A stretch of DNA of 64,000 nt from Bradyrhizobium sp. JYMT SZCCT0428 (lineage in GTDB: Bacteria > Pseudomonadota > Alphaproteobacteria > Rhizobiales > Xanthobacteraceae): contig NZ_JAFCLS010000039.1 of NCBI RefSeq assembly GCF_018131075.1, positions 18,683 through 82,682 of the forward strand, given 5' to 3'. Made by a program: the position numbers and the translations under genes. The stretch's first letter is position 1; the number at the start of each line of letters is the position of its first letter. The notes under the pieces were generated by a model, which was not told where the DNA came from, ran no database searches, and saw only the letters and a list, made by a program, of their open reading frames with translations. Positions 53,101-61,139 of this stretch are shown here, piece after piece.

Positions 53101-53305
53101 GCTGCTCGATCGGCAGCGCCACGGTATCGATCACGGTCTTGGCGCTGGCGCCGGGATAGCGCGTCGTCACCTGCACGGTCGGCGGCACCACGTCGGGGTA
53201 TTGCGCCACCGCGAGGCGGAACAGGCACACCCCGCCGATCAGGATCATCAGGATCGCGATGACGTTGGAAAGGACGGGCCGCTCGATGAAAAATTTCGAA
53301 ATCAT
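50138..53305 (-). CDS. RND multidrug efflux permease (HAE-1 type)
   Basis: A 1055-residue inner-membrane trimer-forming pump. N-terminal MISKFFIERPVLSNVIAILM; the proton-relay acidic pair is in IGIVVDDAIVVVEG (about 405-417); periplasmic porter domains follow, and a second membrane half ends with AGAQVAPQTPGAAH. Length and pattern match AcrB/MexB. It exports drugs or hydrophobic compounds using the proton gradient, with the adaptor encoded immediately upstream and an outer-membrane channel that is not in this window. Start 53305 lies 10 bp from the adaptor stop. Confidence 0.93.
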   Translation of the reverse strand: MISKFFIERPVLSNVIAILMILIGGVCLFRLAVAQYPDVVPPTVQVTTRYPGASAKTVIDTVALPIEQQVNGVEDMLYMQSYSGADGTYSLTVTFKIGTDLNFAQVLVQNRVSSALAQLPQSVQNQGVTVQKKSTAVLLFVTLTSPNATYDSLFLSNYATINIRDELSRLPGVGNVTVFGAGQYSMRVWLDPNKLQVRNLMPQDVVTSIQQQSQQVTAGQVGAPPAPSGQAFQYTLNVSGRLSDKSEFEDIIVKTGSNGDVTRVRDVGWVELGAQTYSQAFSLNNKPATGIGVFQSPGANALEVEKAVREKMTVLAKAFPQDVKYDTPFDTTKFVSESIKEVYKTLIEAGFLVLIVILIFLQDWRAMLVPATTVPVTIIGAFAAMAALGFTVNISTLFAIVLAIGIVVDDAIVVVEGAAHNIEKGMSGHDAAISAMDALFAPIVGITLVLISVFLPSAFLPGLTGRMYSQFALVIAATALLSAINAATLKPTQCALWLRRPAPPEQRNFFYRGFNAVYDRVERAYARLIGRLVAHSNISVIAALILICGAGYGLSRVPTGFIPIEDQGYLLVAVQLPDGASLDRTEQVLTRVSDIASKHPGVDQVISISGISALDSSSSLANAGVAYLILKEWSARGEGEDLRSLFVGLNEKMSVIEEARILVVPPPPIQGIGNAAGFAMQVQLRDGNADYGKLQAIAGAIVSNAQTQSALQRVSSSFRSMVPQFDVEVDRVKTQTLHVTTDQIFSTLSSYMGSTYVNQFNKFGRTFQVYAQADAQYRLTLRDMANMMVRNSNGDMIPLGTVAKITPSVGPSLISLYNLYPSASIIGLPATGYSSGQSMKLMEEIAGQTLPPGTGFEWTAMSYQEKVVGGQIYWAFGLALLLVYLVLAGQYESWFAPISVILAVPLSLLGPMIVLTGLRIENNLYTQIGIILLIALSAKNAILIVEVALELHVRDRKPLLESAVEAARARFRPILMTSFAFILGVVPLVLATGAGANARKSIGITVFSGMLASTCLAVLFVPTFFVVVQRFENWLSERKRKAGAQVAPQTPGAAH

Positions 53306-53314
53306 GGCCGGTCC

Positions 53315-54517
53315 TTATTTGGTGGGTGCCGGCGACGCTTCGATTTTCTTGACCTGCGGGTCGACCTTCTGACCGGGGATCGCACGCAGCAGCCCGGCGG
53401 TGACGACGCGATCATCGCCCTTCAAACCGCTTTCGATGACGCGCAACGCGCCCTCGAGCGGCCCGGTTTGTACCTTGCGCTGTTCGACCACGTTCTCGCC
53501 GTTGACGACCAGCACGTAGCGGCCGGCCTGGTCGCTGCCGAGTGCCACATCCGGCACCAGCAACGCATTCGACTGCTCGTCAAAGGGCACGCGGACCCGG
53601 ACGAAGAATCCCGGCAGCAACGCCCGATCGGGATTGGGCAACACGCCGCGCACCGCGAGCGTGCCGGTCGATTGATTGAGGGTCGGCGAGACGTAGTCGA
53701 GCTTGCCCTTGTGCGGAAAGCCGGTCTCGGTCTGCAATCCGACCTCGACCGGCAACTGGCGGATTTCCTCGATGGTTACTCCCCGCCGTCGCGCTTCTTC
53801 CCGGATCCGCAGCACATCCTGTTCGTTGACGTTGAAATTCACATAGATCGGGTCGAGCGCCACGATGTTGGCAAGCTGCGTCGGCGACGAAACGCCGACC
53901 AGTTCGCCGACCGAGACCAGATGCGCGCTGACGATGCCGTCGAACGGCGCCGTGACATTGGTATAGCCGTAGTTGACGGCCGCAATCTTGGTGTTGACCT
54001 GGGCCTGCTGCAGGTTTGCCTGCGCGTTCTCGCGCGCCGCCGTCGAAGTATCGAGCGTGGCCTGCGAGACCGCCTGTCTTTGCACCAGCTCCGACTGCCG
54101 CTTGAAATCGGCTTCGGCCTGCTTCATCGAGGCCTCCATGCCGGTTTGGGCGGCCTGCGCTTGATCGAGCTTCAGCTTGTAGGTTTCCGGCTCGATCGTG
54201 AACAGCGTGGTGCCTTCCTTAACGAAGGTGCCGTCCTTGTAGTTGATCGATTGCAGGAAGCCCTGCACGCGCGCGACCAGATCGACGTTCTTGATCGGCG
54301 CGGTATTGCCGGTCGCCTCCAGATAGCGCGTGATGCTGCGCTGCACCGGCACGGCGACCTCAACTTTCGGCGGCGGCGGCGGCACAAAAGTATTTTGTTC
54401 GCAGGCACTTAAGACGCCGAATGCGGCAATGGCGAAGACCGCGCGACACGCAATGGCGCCTCTCTGTCTGAAAGTGTCATGTGGTCTGCTGCATGCCAGC
54501 GAACGCTTGGACTTCAT
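53315..54517 (-). CDS. RND efflux periplasmic adaptor (membrane fusion protein), lipoprotein
   Basis: A 400-residue adaptor. The signal ends in the lipobox LSAC (residues about 36-39), followed by EQNTFVPPPPPKVEVAVPVQ, so it is probably lipid anchored. Coiled-coil hairpin around EASMKQAEADFKRQSELVQR (about 128-147) and lipoyl/beta-barrel halves are typical of MexA/AcrA. It joins the RND permease to an outer-membrane channel. It is first in the two-gene operon. An upstream in-frame ATG is not needed. Confidence 0.9.
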   Translation of the reverse strand: MKSKRSLACSRPHDTFRQRGAIACRAVFAIAAFGVLSACEQNTFVPPPPPKVEVAVPVQRSITRYLEATGNTAPIKNVDLVARVQGFLQSINYKDGTFVKEGTTLFTIEPETYKLKLDQAQAAQTGMEASMKQAEADFKRQSELVQRQAVSQATLDTSTAARENAQANLQQAQVNTKIAAVNYGYTNVTAPFDGIVSAHLVSVGELVGVSSPTQLANIVALDPIYVNFNVNEQDVLRIREEARRRGVTIEEIRQLPVEVGLQTETGFPHKGKLDYVSPTLNQSTGTLAVRGVLPNPDRALLPGFFVRVRVPFDEQSNALLVPDVALGSDQAGRYVLVVNGENVVEQRKVQTGPLEGALRVIESGLKGDDRVVTAGLLRAIPGQKVDPQVKKIEASPAPTK

Positions 54518-54724
54518 GTTACGTGCCTCAATACGTTTGTTCTTGCAAAGCGCGTTCTATTCAAATTATGGCGTTCGACCATCCCATAAAAATAGCAACA
54601 ATCCACTTGCAGGGGAACCGGAAACCGAAAATGATGCGCGCGCGAAATTTTCTTCGCTTTCTCGTTCATGATTTCACTTCTGTTGAAGCGGCGGCTCCAG
54701 CGACGACAAAAAGGATTTATTCAA

Positions 54725-55552
54725 ATGATCAACACGTTGACACGTGCGGCAACGCTCGGGGCGTTGATGACGGCAGTGATATTCGCAACCGCAGCACCGG
54801 CATTTGCGCAGGCGCCGAGCCAGGCGCAGCGCGACGCGATCAAGACCCAATGCCGCTCGGATTATATCGCACATTGCTCCAGCATTCCGCCGGGCGGCGA
54901 AGCTTCGCTGCAATGCCTGCAGAAGAATATGTCGAGCCTGTCATCGAGCTGTCAAAGCGCGGTACGCGCCGTGCAAGCGCCGGCGGCTGCCGCGCCCGCG
55001 GCCAAGCCCGAATCCGCTCCGGCCGCGGCCGGCGCAAAGCCTGCCACCACGACCGCGGCGCCCAAGACAGATTCCAAGGCTGACGCCAAGCCCGCAGCCG
55101 CAGCGGCGGGGCAGCCGTCCAGCGCGCAGGTCTCAGCGGTCCGCAGCGCCTGCCGCTCCGACTATCCAAAAGTCTGCGCGGGCGTGCCGACCGGCGGCGC
55201 CCCGGCGCTGCAATGCCTGGACAAGAACAAGGCAAAACTTTCGCCGGCTTGCGAGAAGGCGGTCACGGCGGCCGTCGGCGGCGGTGCCGCACCGGCGGCG
55301 GGCGCAGCTCCCGCGGCGGCGGCGGCTCCGGCAGCGGCAGGCACCGCTGCTGCACCTGCCGTGATCGTGCTGCGGCCGATGCGCCCGGCTGAAGAACTGA
55401 TGGTGCTGCGGTCCGCCTGCGGTGCCGATCGCCAGACCCTTTGCGGCGGCGTGGCGCCGGGCGGCGGCCGTATCGTGCAGTGCCTCGCTACCAACGCGGC
55501 TTCACTGTCACCGGCCTGCAGGGACGTGCTGAGCCAGTTCGCGGCGCGCTAG
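54725..55552 (+). CDS. Secreted protein with three GLG1-type cysteine-rich repeats
   Basis: A 275-residue exported protein from ATG 54725 with AAGGA 9 bp upstream; signal ends PAFAQA. Three cysteine-rich repeats are visible, each of the form C-x-SDY...C...PGG..LQCL...L...C: near residues 40-80, 140-190 and 230-270 (CRSDYIAHC; CRSDYPKVC; CGADRQTLC). Alanine-rich linkers join them, as in low-complexity periplasmic spacers. Such repeats (PF00839) form small disulphide-bonded helical domains of unknown bacterial role. A one-repeat paralogue is at 59019. The low-complexity linkers make slippage likely. Confidence 0.75.
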   Translation: MINTLTRAATLGALMTAVIFATAAPAFAQAPSQAQRDAIKTQCRSDYIAHCSSIPPGGEASLQCLQKNMSSLSSSCQSAVRAVQAPAAAAPAAKPESAPAAAGAKPATTTAAPKTDSKADAKPAAAAAGQPSSAQVSAVRSACRSDYPKVCAGVPTGGAPALQCLDKNKAKLSPACEKAVTAAVGGGAAPAAGAAPAAAAAPAAAGTAAAPAVIVLRPMRPAEELMVLRSACGADRQTLCGGVAPGGGRIVQCLATNAASLSPACRDVLSQFAAR

Positions 55553-55596
55553 TAAACCCGTGCGACCCGATCACGCCGTGAAACGGCGTGGTCGGA

Positions 55597-56331
55597 CTAT
55601 GCGTGCGCGACGGTACCGACGAACTGCTGCAATTCCGGCGTCCGGGGCGCGGCAAACACCTCTTTCGGAACGCCCTCTTCATGCACCCTGCCGTGGTGCA
55701 TGAAGACGAGCTTGGTGCCGACGTCGCGGGCGAAACGCATTTCGTGCGTGACCAGAATCAGCGTCATGCCTTCGCGCGCCAGTTGCTCGACCACGCGCAG
55801 CACCTCGTTGACCAGTTCCGGGTCGAGCGCCGAGGTGATTTCGTCGCACAGCAACACTTTCGGCCGCATCGCCAGCGAACGCGCGATCGCGACGCGCTGC
55901 TGCTGGCCGCCGGAAAGCTGGTTCGGATAGGCGTCCATCTTCTCGGACAGCCCGACCTTCGCCAGCACCTCGGCCGCGGTGGCGCGCGCCTCCTTGGCCG
56001 ACACCTTGTTGACGACGGTCGGCGCCAGCATCACGTTCTCGGCGGCGGTCAAATGCGGAAACAGATTGAACTGCTGGAACACCATGCCGACATGGCGGCG
56101 CAGCTCGCGCAGATTGGTGGTGGAGCCGCCGACCTCGATGCTGTCGGCGATGATCGCGCCGGACTGATAGGTCTCCAGGCCGTTGATGCAGCGGAGCAGC
56201 GTGCTCTTGCCCGATCCGGAGCGGCCGATGATGGCGACCACATCGCCCTTGGCGACCTCGAGCGAGACGCCCTTCAGCACCTCGTTCGGACCAAAACTCT
56301 TTCTGACGTCACGAATGCTAACGAGCGACAT
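55597..56331 (-). CDS. Polar amino-acid ABC transporter ATP-binding protein
   Basis: A 244-residue ATPase: Walker A GRSGSGKST (about 35-43), Q-loop FQQFNLFPHL, signature LSGGQQQR, Walker B VLLCDEITSAL, switch histidine in VTHEMRFAR. This is the GlnQ/HisP-type group. Last gene of the SBP-permease-permease-ATPase operon (58444 down to 55597); its start overlaps the preceding permease stop by 14 bp. Confidence 0.92.
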   Translation of the reverse strand: MSLVSIRDVRKSFGPNEVLKGVSLEVAKGDVVAIIGRSGSGKSTLLRCINGLETYQSGAIIADSIEVGGSTTNLRELRRHVGMVFQQFNLFPHLTAAENVMLAPTVVNKVSAKEARATAAEVLAKVGLSEKMDAYPNQLSGGQQQRVAIARSLAMRPKVLLCDEITSALDPELVNEVLRVVEQLAREGMTLILVTHEMRFARDVGTKLVFMHHGRVHEEGVPKEVFAAPRTPELQQFVGTVAHA

Positions 56332-56968
56332 TGAGGCGGCTCTCGATTTTTTTCGCCCACCAGGACAGCGGGAAACACAGGCAGAAATAGATCAGCGCGA
56401 CCAGCGAATAGACCACGAAGGGGCGGAAGGTCGCGTTGTTGAGCATGGTGCCGGCCTTGGTCAGCTCGACGAAGCCGATGATCGAAGCCAGCGCGGTGCC
56501 TTTGACCACCTGCACCGAGAAGCCGACGGTCGGCGCAACCGCGATCCGCGAGGCCTGCGGCAGGATGACGTAGCGCATCTGCTCGATGTAGCTCATGGCG
56601 AGGCTGGAGGAGGCTTCCCACTGGCCCTTCGGGATCGACTCGACGCAGCCACGCCAGATCTCGGCGAGAAAGGCGCTGGTCCAGAACGTCAGCGCCAGGG
56701 TCGCGGCCATCCACGGGCTCACCTCGACGCCGAACAGCGCGATGCCGAAGAAGAACAGAAACAGCTGCATCAGGAGCGGCGTACCCTGGAACAGCTCGAT
56801 GTAGATCTTGGTGGACCATTCCAGCGCCGGGATCCTGGAGGTCCGCATGAACAGCAGGATCAGCCCGACAATGCCGCCGCAGACAAAGGCGATCAACGAC
56901 AGCACGATGGTCCACTGCGTGGCGATCAAGAGGTTCGACAGGATGTCCCAGAGGCTGAACTGCAACAT
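56318..56968 (-). CDS. Polar amino-acid ABC transporter permease
   Basis: A 216-residue inner-membrane permease with about five helices and the EAA loop EASSSLAMSYIEQMRYVILP (about 123-142). Starts MLQFSLWDILSNLLIATQWT. It overlaps the ATPase gene by 14 bp and lies 3 bp from its paired permease, so the two probably form a heterodimer. Imports a polar amino acid or analogue. Confidence 0.9.
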   Translation of the reverse strand: MLQFSLWDILSNLLIATQWTIVLSLIAFVCGGIVGLILLFMRTSRIPALEWSTKIYIELFQGTPLLMQLFLFFFGIALFGVEVSPWMAATLALTFWTSAFLAEIWRGCVESIPKGQWEASSSLAMSYIEQMRYVILPQASRIAVAPTVGFSVQVVKGTALASIIGFVELTKAGTMLNNATFRPFVVYSLVALIYFCLCFPLSWWAKKIESRLNVAR

Positions 56969-56971
56969 GGC

Positions 56972-57634
56972 TCACTTCGCCTTGAACAGGATGCGGCCGA
57001 GGCCGCGCAGCAGCGAACGCGTCAGCATGGCGAGCAAGAGATAGGCCAAAGCCACCACCAGATAGACCTCGAAGTTGCGGAAATTGCGCGAGGCGATCAG
57101 GTTGGCGGCGTAGGTCAGGTCCTGCGCCGAGATCTGCGACACCACCGCCGAGCCCAGCATGACGATGATGATCTGCGACGACAGCGCCGGATAGATCTTC
57201 TCGAACGCCTGCTTGAGGACGATGTGGCGCAGCACTTCCCATTTGGTCATGGCAAGGCTGATACCGGCCTCGATATGGCCTTTCGGCACCGCCTCGATGC
57301 CGGCGCGGATGATCTCGGTCGAATAGGCACCGAGATTGATGGTCATGGCGAGGAATGCCGCGGTCGACTCGCTGAGCTTCAGCCCGGCGGCCGGCAGGCC
57401 GAAGAAGATAAAGAACAGCTGCACGATGAACGGCGTGTTGCGGATCACCTCGACATAGCCGGCAACCAGGCTGCCGAGCCATTTCGGCCCGAAGGTGCGC
57501 GCCGATGCGCCGGCAGTGCCGACGGCGATACCGGCGACGGTCGATACGACCGTCAGTACGACGGTGAACAGCAGCCCCCACAGCAGCACATCCCAGTGGG
57601 GCAGCAATTCACCGAATTGGAGCTTGTAGTTCAT
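56972..57634 (-). CDS. Polar amino-acid ABC transporter permease
   Basis: A 220-residue permease with about five helices starting MNYKLQFGELLPHWDVLLWG and the EAA loop around HIEAGISLAMTKWEVLRHIV (about 121-140). It pairs with the 56318 permease and sits 24 bp from the binding-protein stop. Its charged C-terminus RGLGRILFKAK is typical. Confidence 0.9.
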   Translation of the reverse strand: MNYKLQFGELLPHWDVLLWGLLFTVVLTVVSTVAGIAVGTAGASARTFGPKWLGSLVAGYVEVIRNTPFIVQLFFIFFGLPAAGLKLSESTAAFLAMTINLGAYSTEIIRAGIEAVPKGHIEAGISLAMTKWEVLRHIVLKQAFEKIYPALSSQIIIVMLGSAVVSQISAQDLTYAANLIASRNFRNFEVYLVVALAYLLLAMLTRSLLRGLGRILFKAK

Positions 57635-57658
57635 GACGGGCTGGCCCCCGCGACCAGG

Positions 57659-58444
57659 TCAAAAGCCCGGCGGCAAGGGTGCCTTCAGCCACTTCTCGGA
57701 CAGTTTGGCGATGTCGCCGGACGTCTTGGCCTGCGCGATGATCTCGTTGAGCTTGGCCAGCAGCTTCGGCTCTTCCTTGTTGAGCCCGATGAAGCACGGG
57801 CTGTCCTTGATCACGAATTTGAGCGCGGGCGCCCGGGCCGGGACCTTCTCGGCGATGGCGGCGGCGACCGTATTGCCGGTTGCGATCAGGTCGACCTGTC
57901 CGGATACGAAGGCGGCAATGGTGGCGTTGTTATCCTCGAAACGCTTGATGGTGGTGTCAGCCGGCGCGAGCTTGGTCAGTTCCTGCTCCTCGATGGCGCC
58001 GCGGGTGGCGCCGATCGTCTTGCCCTTGAGCTCGTCGGCCGATGCTAGCTTGATTTCCTTGGTGCCGAACACGCCGGAGAAGAACGGCGCATAGGCGATG
58101 GAAAAGTCGATCACCTTCTCGCGCTCGGCATTCTTGCCGAGGCTGGAAATGACGATGTCGGCTTTCTTGGTCTGCAGATAGGGAATCCGGTTGGCGCTGG
58201 TGACGGCAATGATCTCGACCTTTACCCCGAGAGCCTTGCCGATCAGATTGGCCATGTCGATGTCGTAGCCCTGCGGCTTGAGATCGAGCCCGGCGGAGCC
58301 GAACGGCGCAAAATCCTGCGGCACTGCAACCTTGATGACCTTGGCCGCCATGATCGAGTCCAGCGCGTCGGCGTGGACCGGCGTGGTCAGCGCGGCGGTG
58401 GCGAGCACGAAAGCCGCGGCAAGCATCGATTTCCTAGACAACAT
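57659..58444 (-). CDS. Polar amino-acid ABC transporter substrate-binding protein
   Basis: A 261-residue binding protein from ATG 58444; signal ends TTPVHADA. Mature landmarks: VIKVAVPQDFAPFGSAGLDL, GYDIDMANLIGKALGVKVEI, RIPYLQTKKADIVISSLG, as in HisJ/GlnH-type amino-acid receptors. First gene of the operon with two permeases and an ATPase. The ligand is not readable from sequence; an aspartate (ADIVISS) and an arginine typical of amino-acid binding are present. Confidence 0.9.
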   Translation of the reverse strand: MLSRKSMLAAAFVLATAALTTPVHADALDSIMAAKVIKVAVPQDFAPFGSAGLDLKPQGYDIDMANLIGKALGVKVEIIAVTSANRIPYLQTKKADIVISSLGKNAEREKVIDFSIAYAPFFSGVFGTKEIKLASADELKGKTIGATRGAIEEQELTKLAPADTTIKRFEDNNATIAAFVSGQVDLIATGNTVAAAIAEKVPARAPALKFVIKDSPCFIGLNKEEPKLLAKLNEIIAQAKTSGDIAKLSEKWLKAPLPPGF

Positions 58445-59018
58445 CCTATGTCCCCTGTTGCATCGCGACATCGCCGGTCAGTTCGGCCGATGTCTTCGGA
58501 TCCCCCTTGCAGTGCGGGACCCTGCCCGATGCTCAACGATCAGGCAATGCCCCGTGTTGCTCCTTATTTTGTCATCGCCTGCCTTGGAATTAGCCTGCGG
58601 CAACGCCCTCCGGATGACAACTTCACGCCCAAATGATACACATCGCGCCATTCCATGCAGGGTTGCGGCCGTCTACTCGCCGCGAAACGCCAGGATCAAT
58701 TGAACCAACCGTACCGACAGGGCGACATAACAAATCGTCATCGCGATCTGATACGCGACGTGCCAGTTGACCTTTGCCCTGCCGATACGATCAACGTCCC
58801 GATGATCATTTTTTCGACGTGCAGAAATATTTCCTTGGAAGCCGGCTCGACATGATCGGCACGGAATGAAAGCCATCCGGCTCTGATCCCCGCCATGGGT
58901 TCTCCTGATCTCGCAACAGAAAAGGGAGCTTCAATGCGGCGAGATCGAGAGGTAAGCGAGCGGGCCTGCCCGACGTTTTGAGAACCACAATCATCAACCA
59001 AGACGAGGAGGAAAACAG
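58445..59018. other. 574-bp intergenic region upstream of the amino-acid ABC operon
   Basis: Contains the ABC promoter on the minus strand and the cysteine-rich gene promoter on the plus strand. A short minus-strand frame (58673-58876, 67 residues) ends in a single hydrophobic helix (IAMTICYVALSVRLVQLILA), so a small membrane protein is possible but not convincing. No repeat, terminator or RNA motif was recognised. Confidence 0.45.
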
Positions 59019-59240
59019 ATGCTACGAGCCATCCTGACTGCAGCCACCCTGTTGTGTGCATCGCAAGCGTTCGCGCAGGAGATGACTGCCGCACAGCGCG
59101 ACGCCTGCATGGGCGATTACGAGAAGTATTGCAAAAGCGTCACGCCGGGCGGCGGGCGGATCATCGCCTGCCTCGCCAAGGAGAGCGACAAGCTCACACC
59201 TGCTTGCAACAAAGTATTGCAGGCGGCGGAGAAGAAATAG
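59019..59240 (+). CDS. Small secreted protein with one GLG1-type cysteine-rich repeat
   Basis: A 73-residue exported protein; GAGGAGG is 8 bp before ATG 59019, the signal ends QAFAQE, and one repeat follows: RDACMGDYEKYCKSV, PGGGRIIACLAKE, LTPACNKVLQ. It closely matches the third repeat of the larger protein at 54725, which suggests the two arose by duplication and fusion. The role is unknown. Confidence 0.75.
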   Translation: MLRAILTAATLLCASQAFAQEMTAAQRDACMGDYEKYCKSVTPGGGRIIACLAKESDKLTPACNKVLQAAEKK

Positions 59241-59316
59241 GGCGCGCTCTGAGAGGCATCCGCAGCACCTTCCAGAAGAAACCTGAACACCAACCAAGAT
59301 ACGTCCGGGGAGAAAC

Positions 59317-59532
59317 ATGCGTTCATTTCTGTTCATTGCCGCCGCCCTGCTCGCCATTGGTACCGCCATGACCTTCGAGTCGACCGATGCCAACGCGGCT
59401 GTCTGCGCAGACGGCGTCGTTCGCGCCGGCTGCGCGGGACCTCGAGGCGCGGTCGTCGTCAAAAAGCCAAAGCCGGCGGTCGTGTGCCGCACCGTGATCG
59501 TGAACGGCGTGAAGGTTCGCCGCTGCACCTGA
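59317..59532 (+). CDS. Small secreted cysteine-containing protein
   Basis: A 71-residue protein after GGGGAG, signal MRSFLFIAAALLAIGTAMTF to DANAAV. The mature part is short: CADGVVRAGCAGPRGAVVVK, then VCRTVIVNGVKVRRC, with four cysteines. Similar small proteins occur in Bradyrhizobium but their function is unknown. It is followed by a terminator at 59574-59617 and may share a transcript with the cysteine-rich gene 76 bp upstream. Confidence 0.65.
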   Translation: MRSFLFIAAALLAIGTAMTFESTDANAAVCADGVVRAGCAGPRGAVVVKKPKPAVVCRTVIVNGVKVRRCT

Positions 59533-59573
59533 TCGAAGCTGATCCGGCTCAAAACCGAAGACATCTGCACCTG

Positions 59574-59617
59574 CCGGCCGCTGCCTGCCATCATCGGCGG
59601 CGCTGCGGCCGGTTTTT
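59574..59617 (+). terminator. Rho-independent terminator after the small secreted protein
   Basis: CCGGCCGC (59574-59581) pairs with GCGGCCGG (59605-59612), with a 23-base loop that itself can pair partly, followed by TTTTT. Just downstream of the 59317 gene. Confidence 0.7.
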
Positions 59618-59696
59618 GCCGATTCCTGTTTTGCCGGATCGCGATTGATGTGCCAGCATCGACGGCCTCGAAGCTATCGATGGCCATGAATCCGGG

Positions 59697-61013
59697 ATGA
59701 AGAATTATTCAATCGCATTGCCCGTCTGGGCCCGGGTGCTCCTGCTGGCGGGCGTTGCCGGCATCGTCCTCGGTGCCGGCCTCATCGCCTATCGCTTTTA
59801 CGACAGGCCGACGGTGTTGAGCGTCGCGGTGGGCTCGTTCGACGGCGAAGCAGCCAAGGTCGCGTCCGTCATCGCCGCCCGGCTGGAAGCCACTAAATCC
59901 GCGGTCCGTTTCAAGATCGTTCCGACCGACAACGTGCTGGATTCCGCAAAGATCTTTGCCGAGGGAAAGACCGACCTTGCCATCGTGCGCGCCGATGTCG
60001 GCGATCTCTCGCTGGCGCGGAGCGTGGCGCTGGTCACCAAATCGGTCCTGATGATCCTGGCCCTGCCGGGATCGCAGGTGACCAGCATCGAGAAGATGAA
60101 GGGCCACACGGTCGGCGTCGTCGGTGGCGAGATCAACCAGAAGATCGTCGAGGCCCTGAAAAAGGAGTATGACCTCGGCGACAAGGTGATCTTCAAGAAC
60201 ATGGCGCCGGCGGACACGCCGCGCGCGATCCAGTCGAAAGAGGCGAGCGCGTTCCTGCTGGTCGTCCCGCTCAGCGAAAAGTATATCTCCCTGGTGAGGC
60301 GCTTCTTCCGGGGCGGGCATAATTCCTTCCCCGCCTTGATCCCGGTTGAATCCGCCGGCGCGATCGCCGATGTCGAAGGCGCCTATGAAAGCTTCGATAT
60401 TCCGCAAGGCACGCTGCGCGGCAGCCCGCCGGTGCCGGATGCCGATCTGACCACGCTGCGCGTCGGGACTTATCTCGTAGCCAACAAGAAGATCGACCCG
60501 GACACGATCACAACCCTGACCCAGGCGCTGGTTACCGCCCGCAACGATCTCGTGCGCGACCAGCCGCTGCTGGCCGGGCTGACGGCACCCGATACCGATC
60601 CCGGCGCCTATATCCCGGTCCATCCGGGGGCCGCAGCCTACTATAACGGGACCCAGCAAAGCTTCATGGATAAGTACGGCAACTGGATTTACCTGACGCC
60701 GATGGTGCTGGGCGCACTGGCCTCGATCTTCGCAACCGCATGGCGGTTCCTGGGCGGTCGGCAGGAACCGGCCGAGACGACGTTGCGCAGCCTGTTCGCC
60801 TTGCCGCGGCGGATCCGGGAAGTGAAGAGCGAGGCCGAATTGACCGAGATCGAAAACCAGGTCGACCAGGCACTCGATGCCGAGATGGCGAGCGCGATCA
60901 GAAGCGAGAACGCGCAGGATATTTCGACGCTGGTTTCAACGGCGCATCGGCTGGAAGATTCGATCTATCGCCGCCGGCAAATGCTGGCGGAGGGGCCGGC
61001 GAAGCAGAACTAG
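59697..61013 (+). CDS. TAXI-family TRAP-type solute-binding protein
   Basis: A 438-residue protein. One N-terminal helix (residues about 10-35, ARVLLLAGVAGIVLGAG) is followed by a TAXI fold: LSVAVGSFDGEAAKVASVIA, TDNVLDSAKIFAEGKTDLAI, GHTVGVVGGEIN, and a C-terminal helix (WIYLTPMVLGALASIF, about 330-345), then a cytoplasmic-looking charged tail. A binding protein anchored at both ends is unusual; canonical TAXI proteins have a cleaved signal and no tail. No TRAP permease genes are adjacent. Ligand unknown. Confidence 0.75.
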   Translation: MKNYSIALPVWARVLLLAGVAGIVLGAGLIAYRFYDRPTVLSVAVGSFDGEAAKVASVIAARLEATKSAVRFKIVPTDNVLDSAKIFAEGKTDLAIVRADVGDLSLARSVALVTKSVLMILALPGSQVTSIEKMKGHTVGVVGGEINQKIVEALKKEYDLGDKVIFKNMAPADTPRAIQSKEASAFLLVVPLSEKYISLVRRFFRGGHNSFPALIPVESAGAIADVEGAYESFDIPQGTLRGSPPVPDADLTTLRVGTYLVANKKIDPDTITTLTQALVTARNDLVRDQPLLAGLTAPDTDPGAYIPVHPGAAAYYNGTQQSFMDKYGNWIYLTPMVLGALASIFATAWRFLGGRQEPAETTLRSLFALPRRIREVKSEAELTEIENQVDQALDAEMASAIRSENAQDISTLVSTAHRLEDSIYRRRQMLAEGPAKQN

Positions 61014-61111
61014 TTCCGAGCGGCCCCACGGACAGGGTTGACCCGGACCAATTCCGGCAAAATTTTTGGTAGCGCCATTCTCCGGTCCGGTTTAGGGTGG
61101 CCCAACTAGTA

Positions 61112-61119
61112 AGTATACT
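61112..61119. promoter_or_regulatory. Palindromic AGTATACT upstream of the FAD monooxygenase
   Basis: A self-complementary octamer that also contains TATACT, a good -10-like sequence. It lies 21 bp before the GTG start at 61140. It may be part of a promoter or a short operator; a longer palindrome is not seen. Confidence 0.35.
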
Positions 61120-61139
61120 GTCAATTAGGGAGGGGTACC

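Noticed and set aside
56183..58048. 621-residue plus-strand frame covering the amino-acid ABC genes
   Set aside because: Antisense to the ATPase and permease genes, highly charged with no recognisable fold; the minus-strand genes are canonical.
58673..58876. 67-residue minus-strand frame with a terminal hydrophobic helix
   Set aside because: Could be a small membrane protein, but the start has no clear ribosome binding site and nothing else supports it; described only within the intergenic entry.
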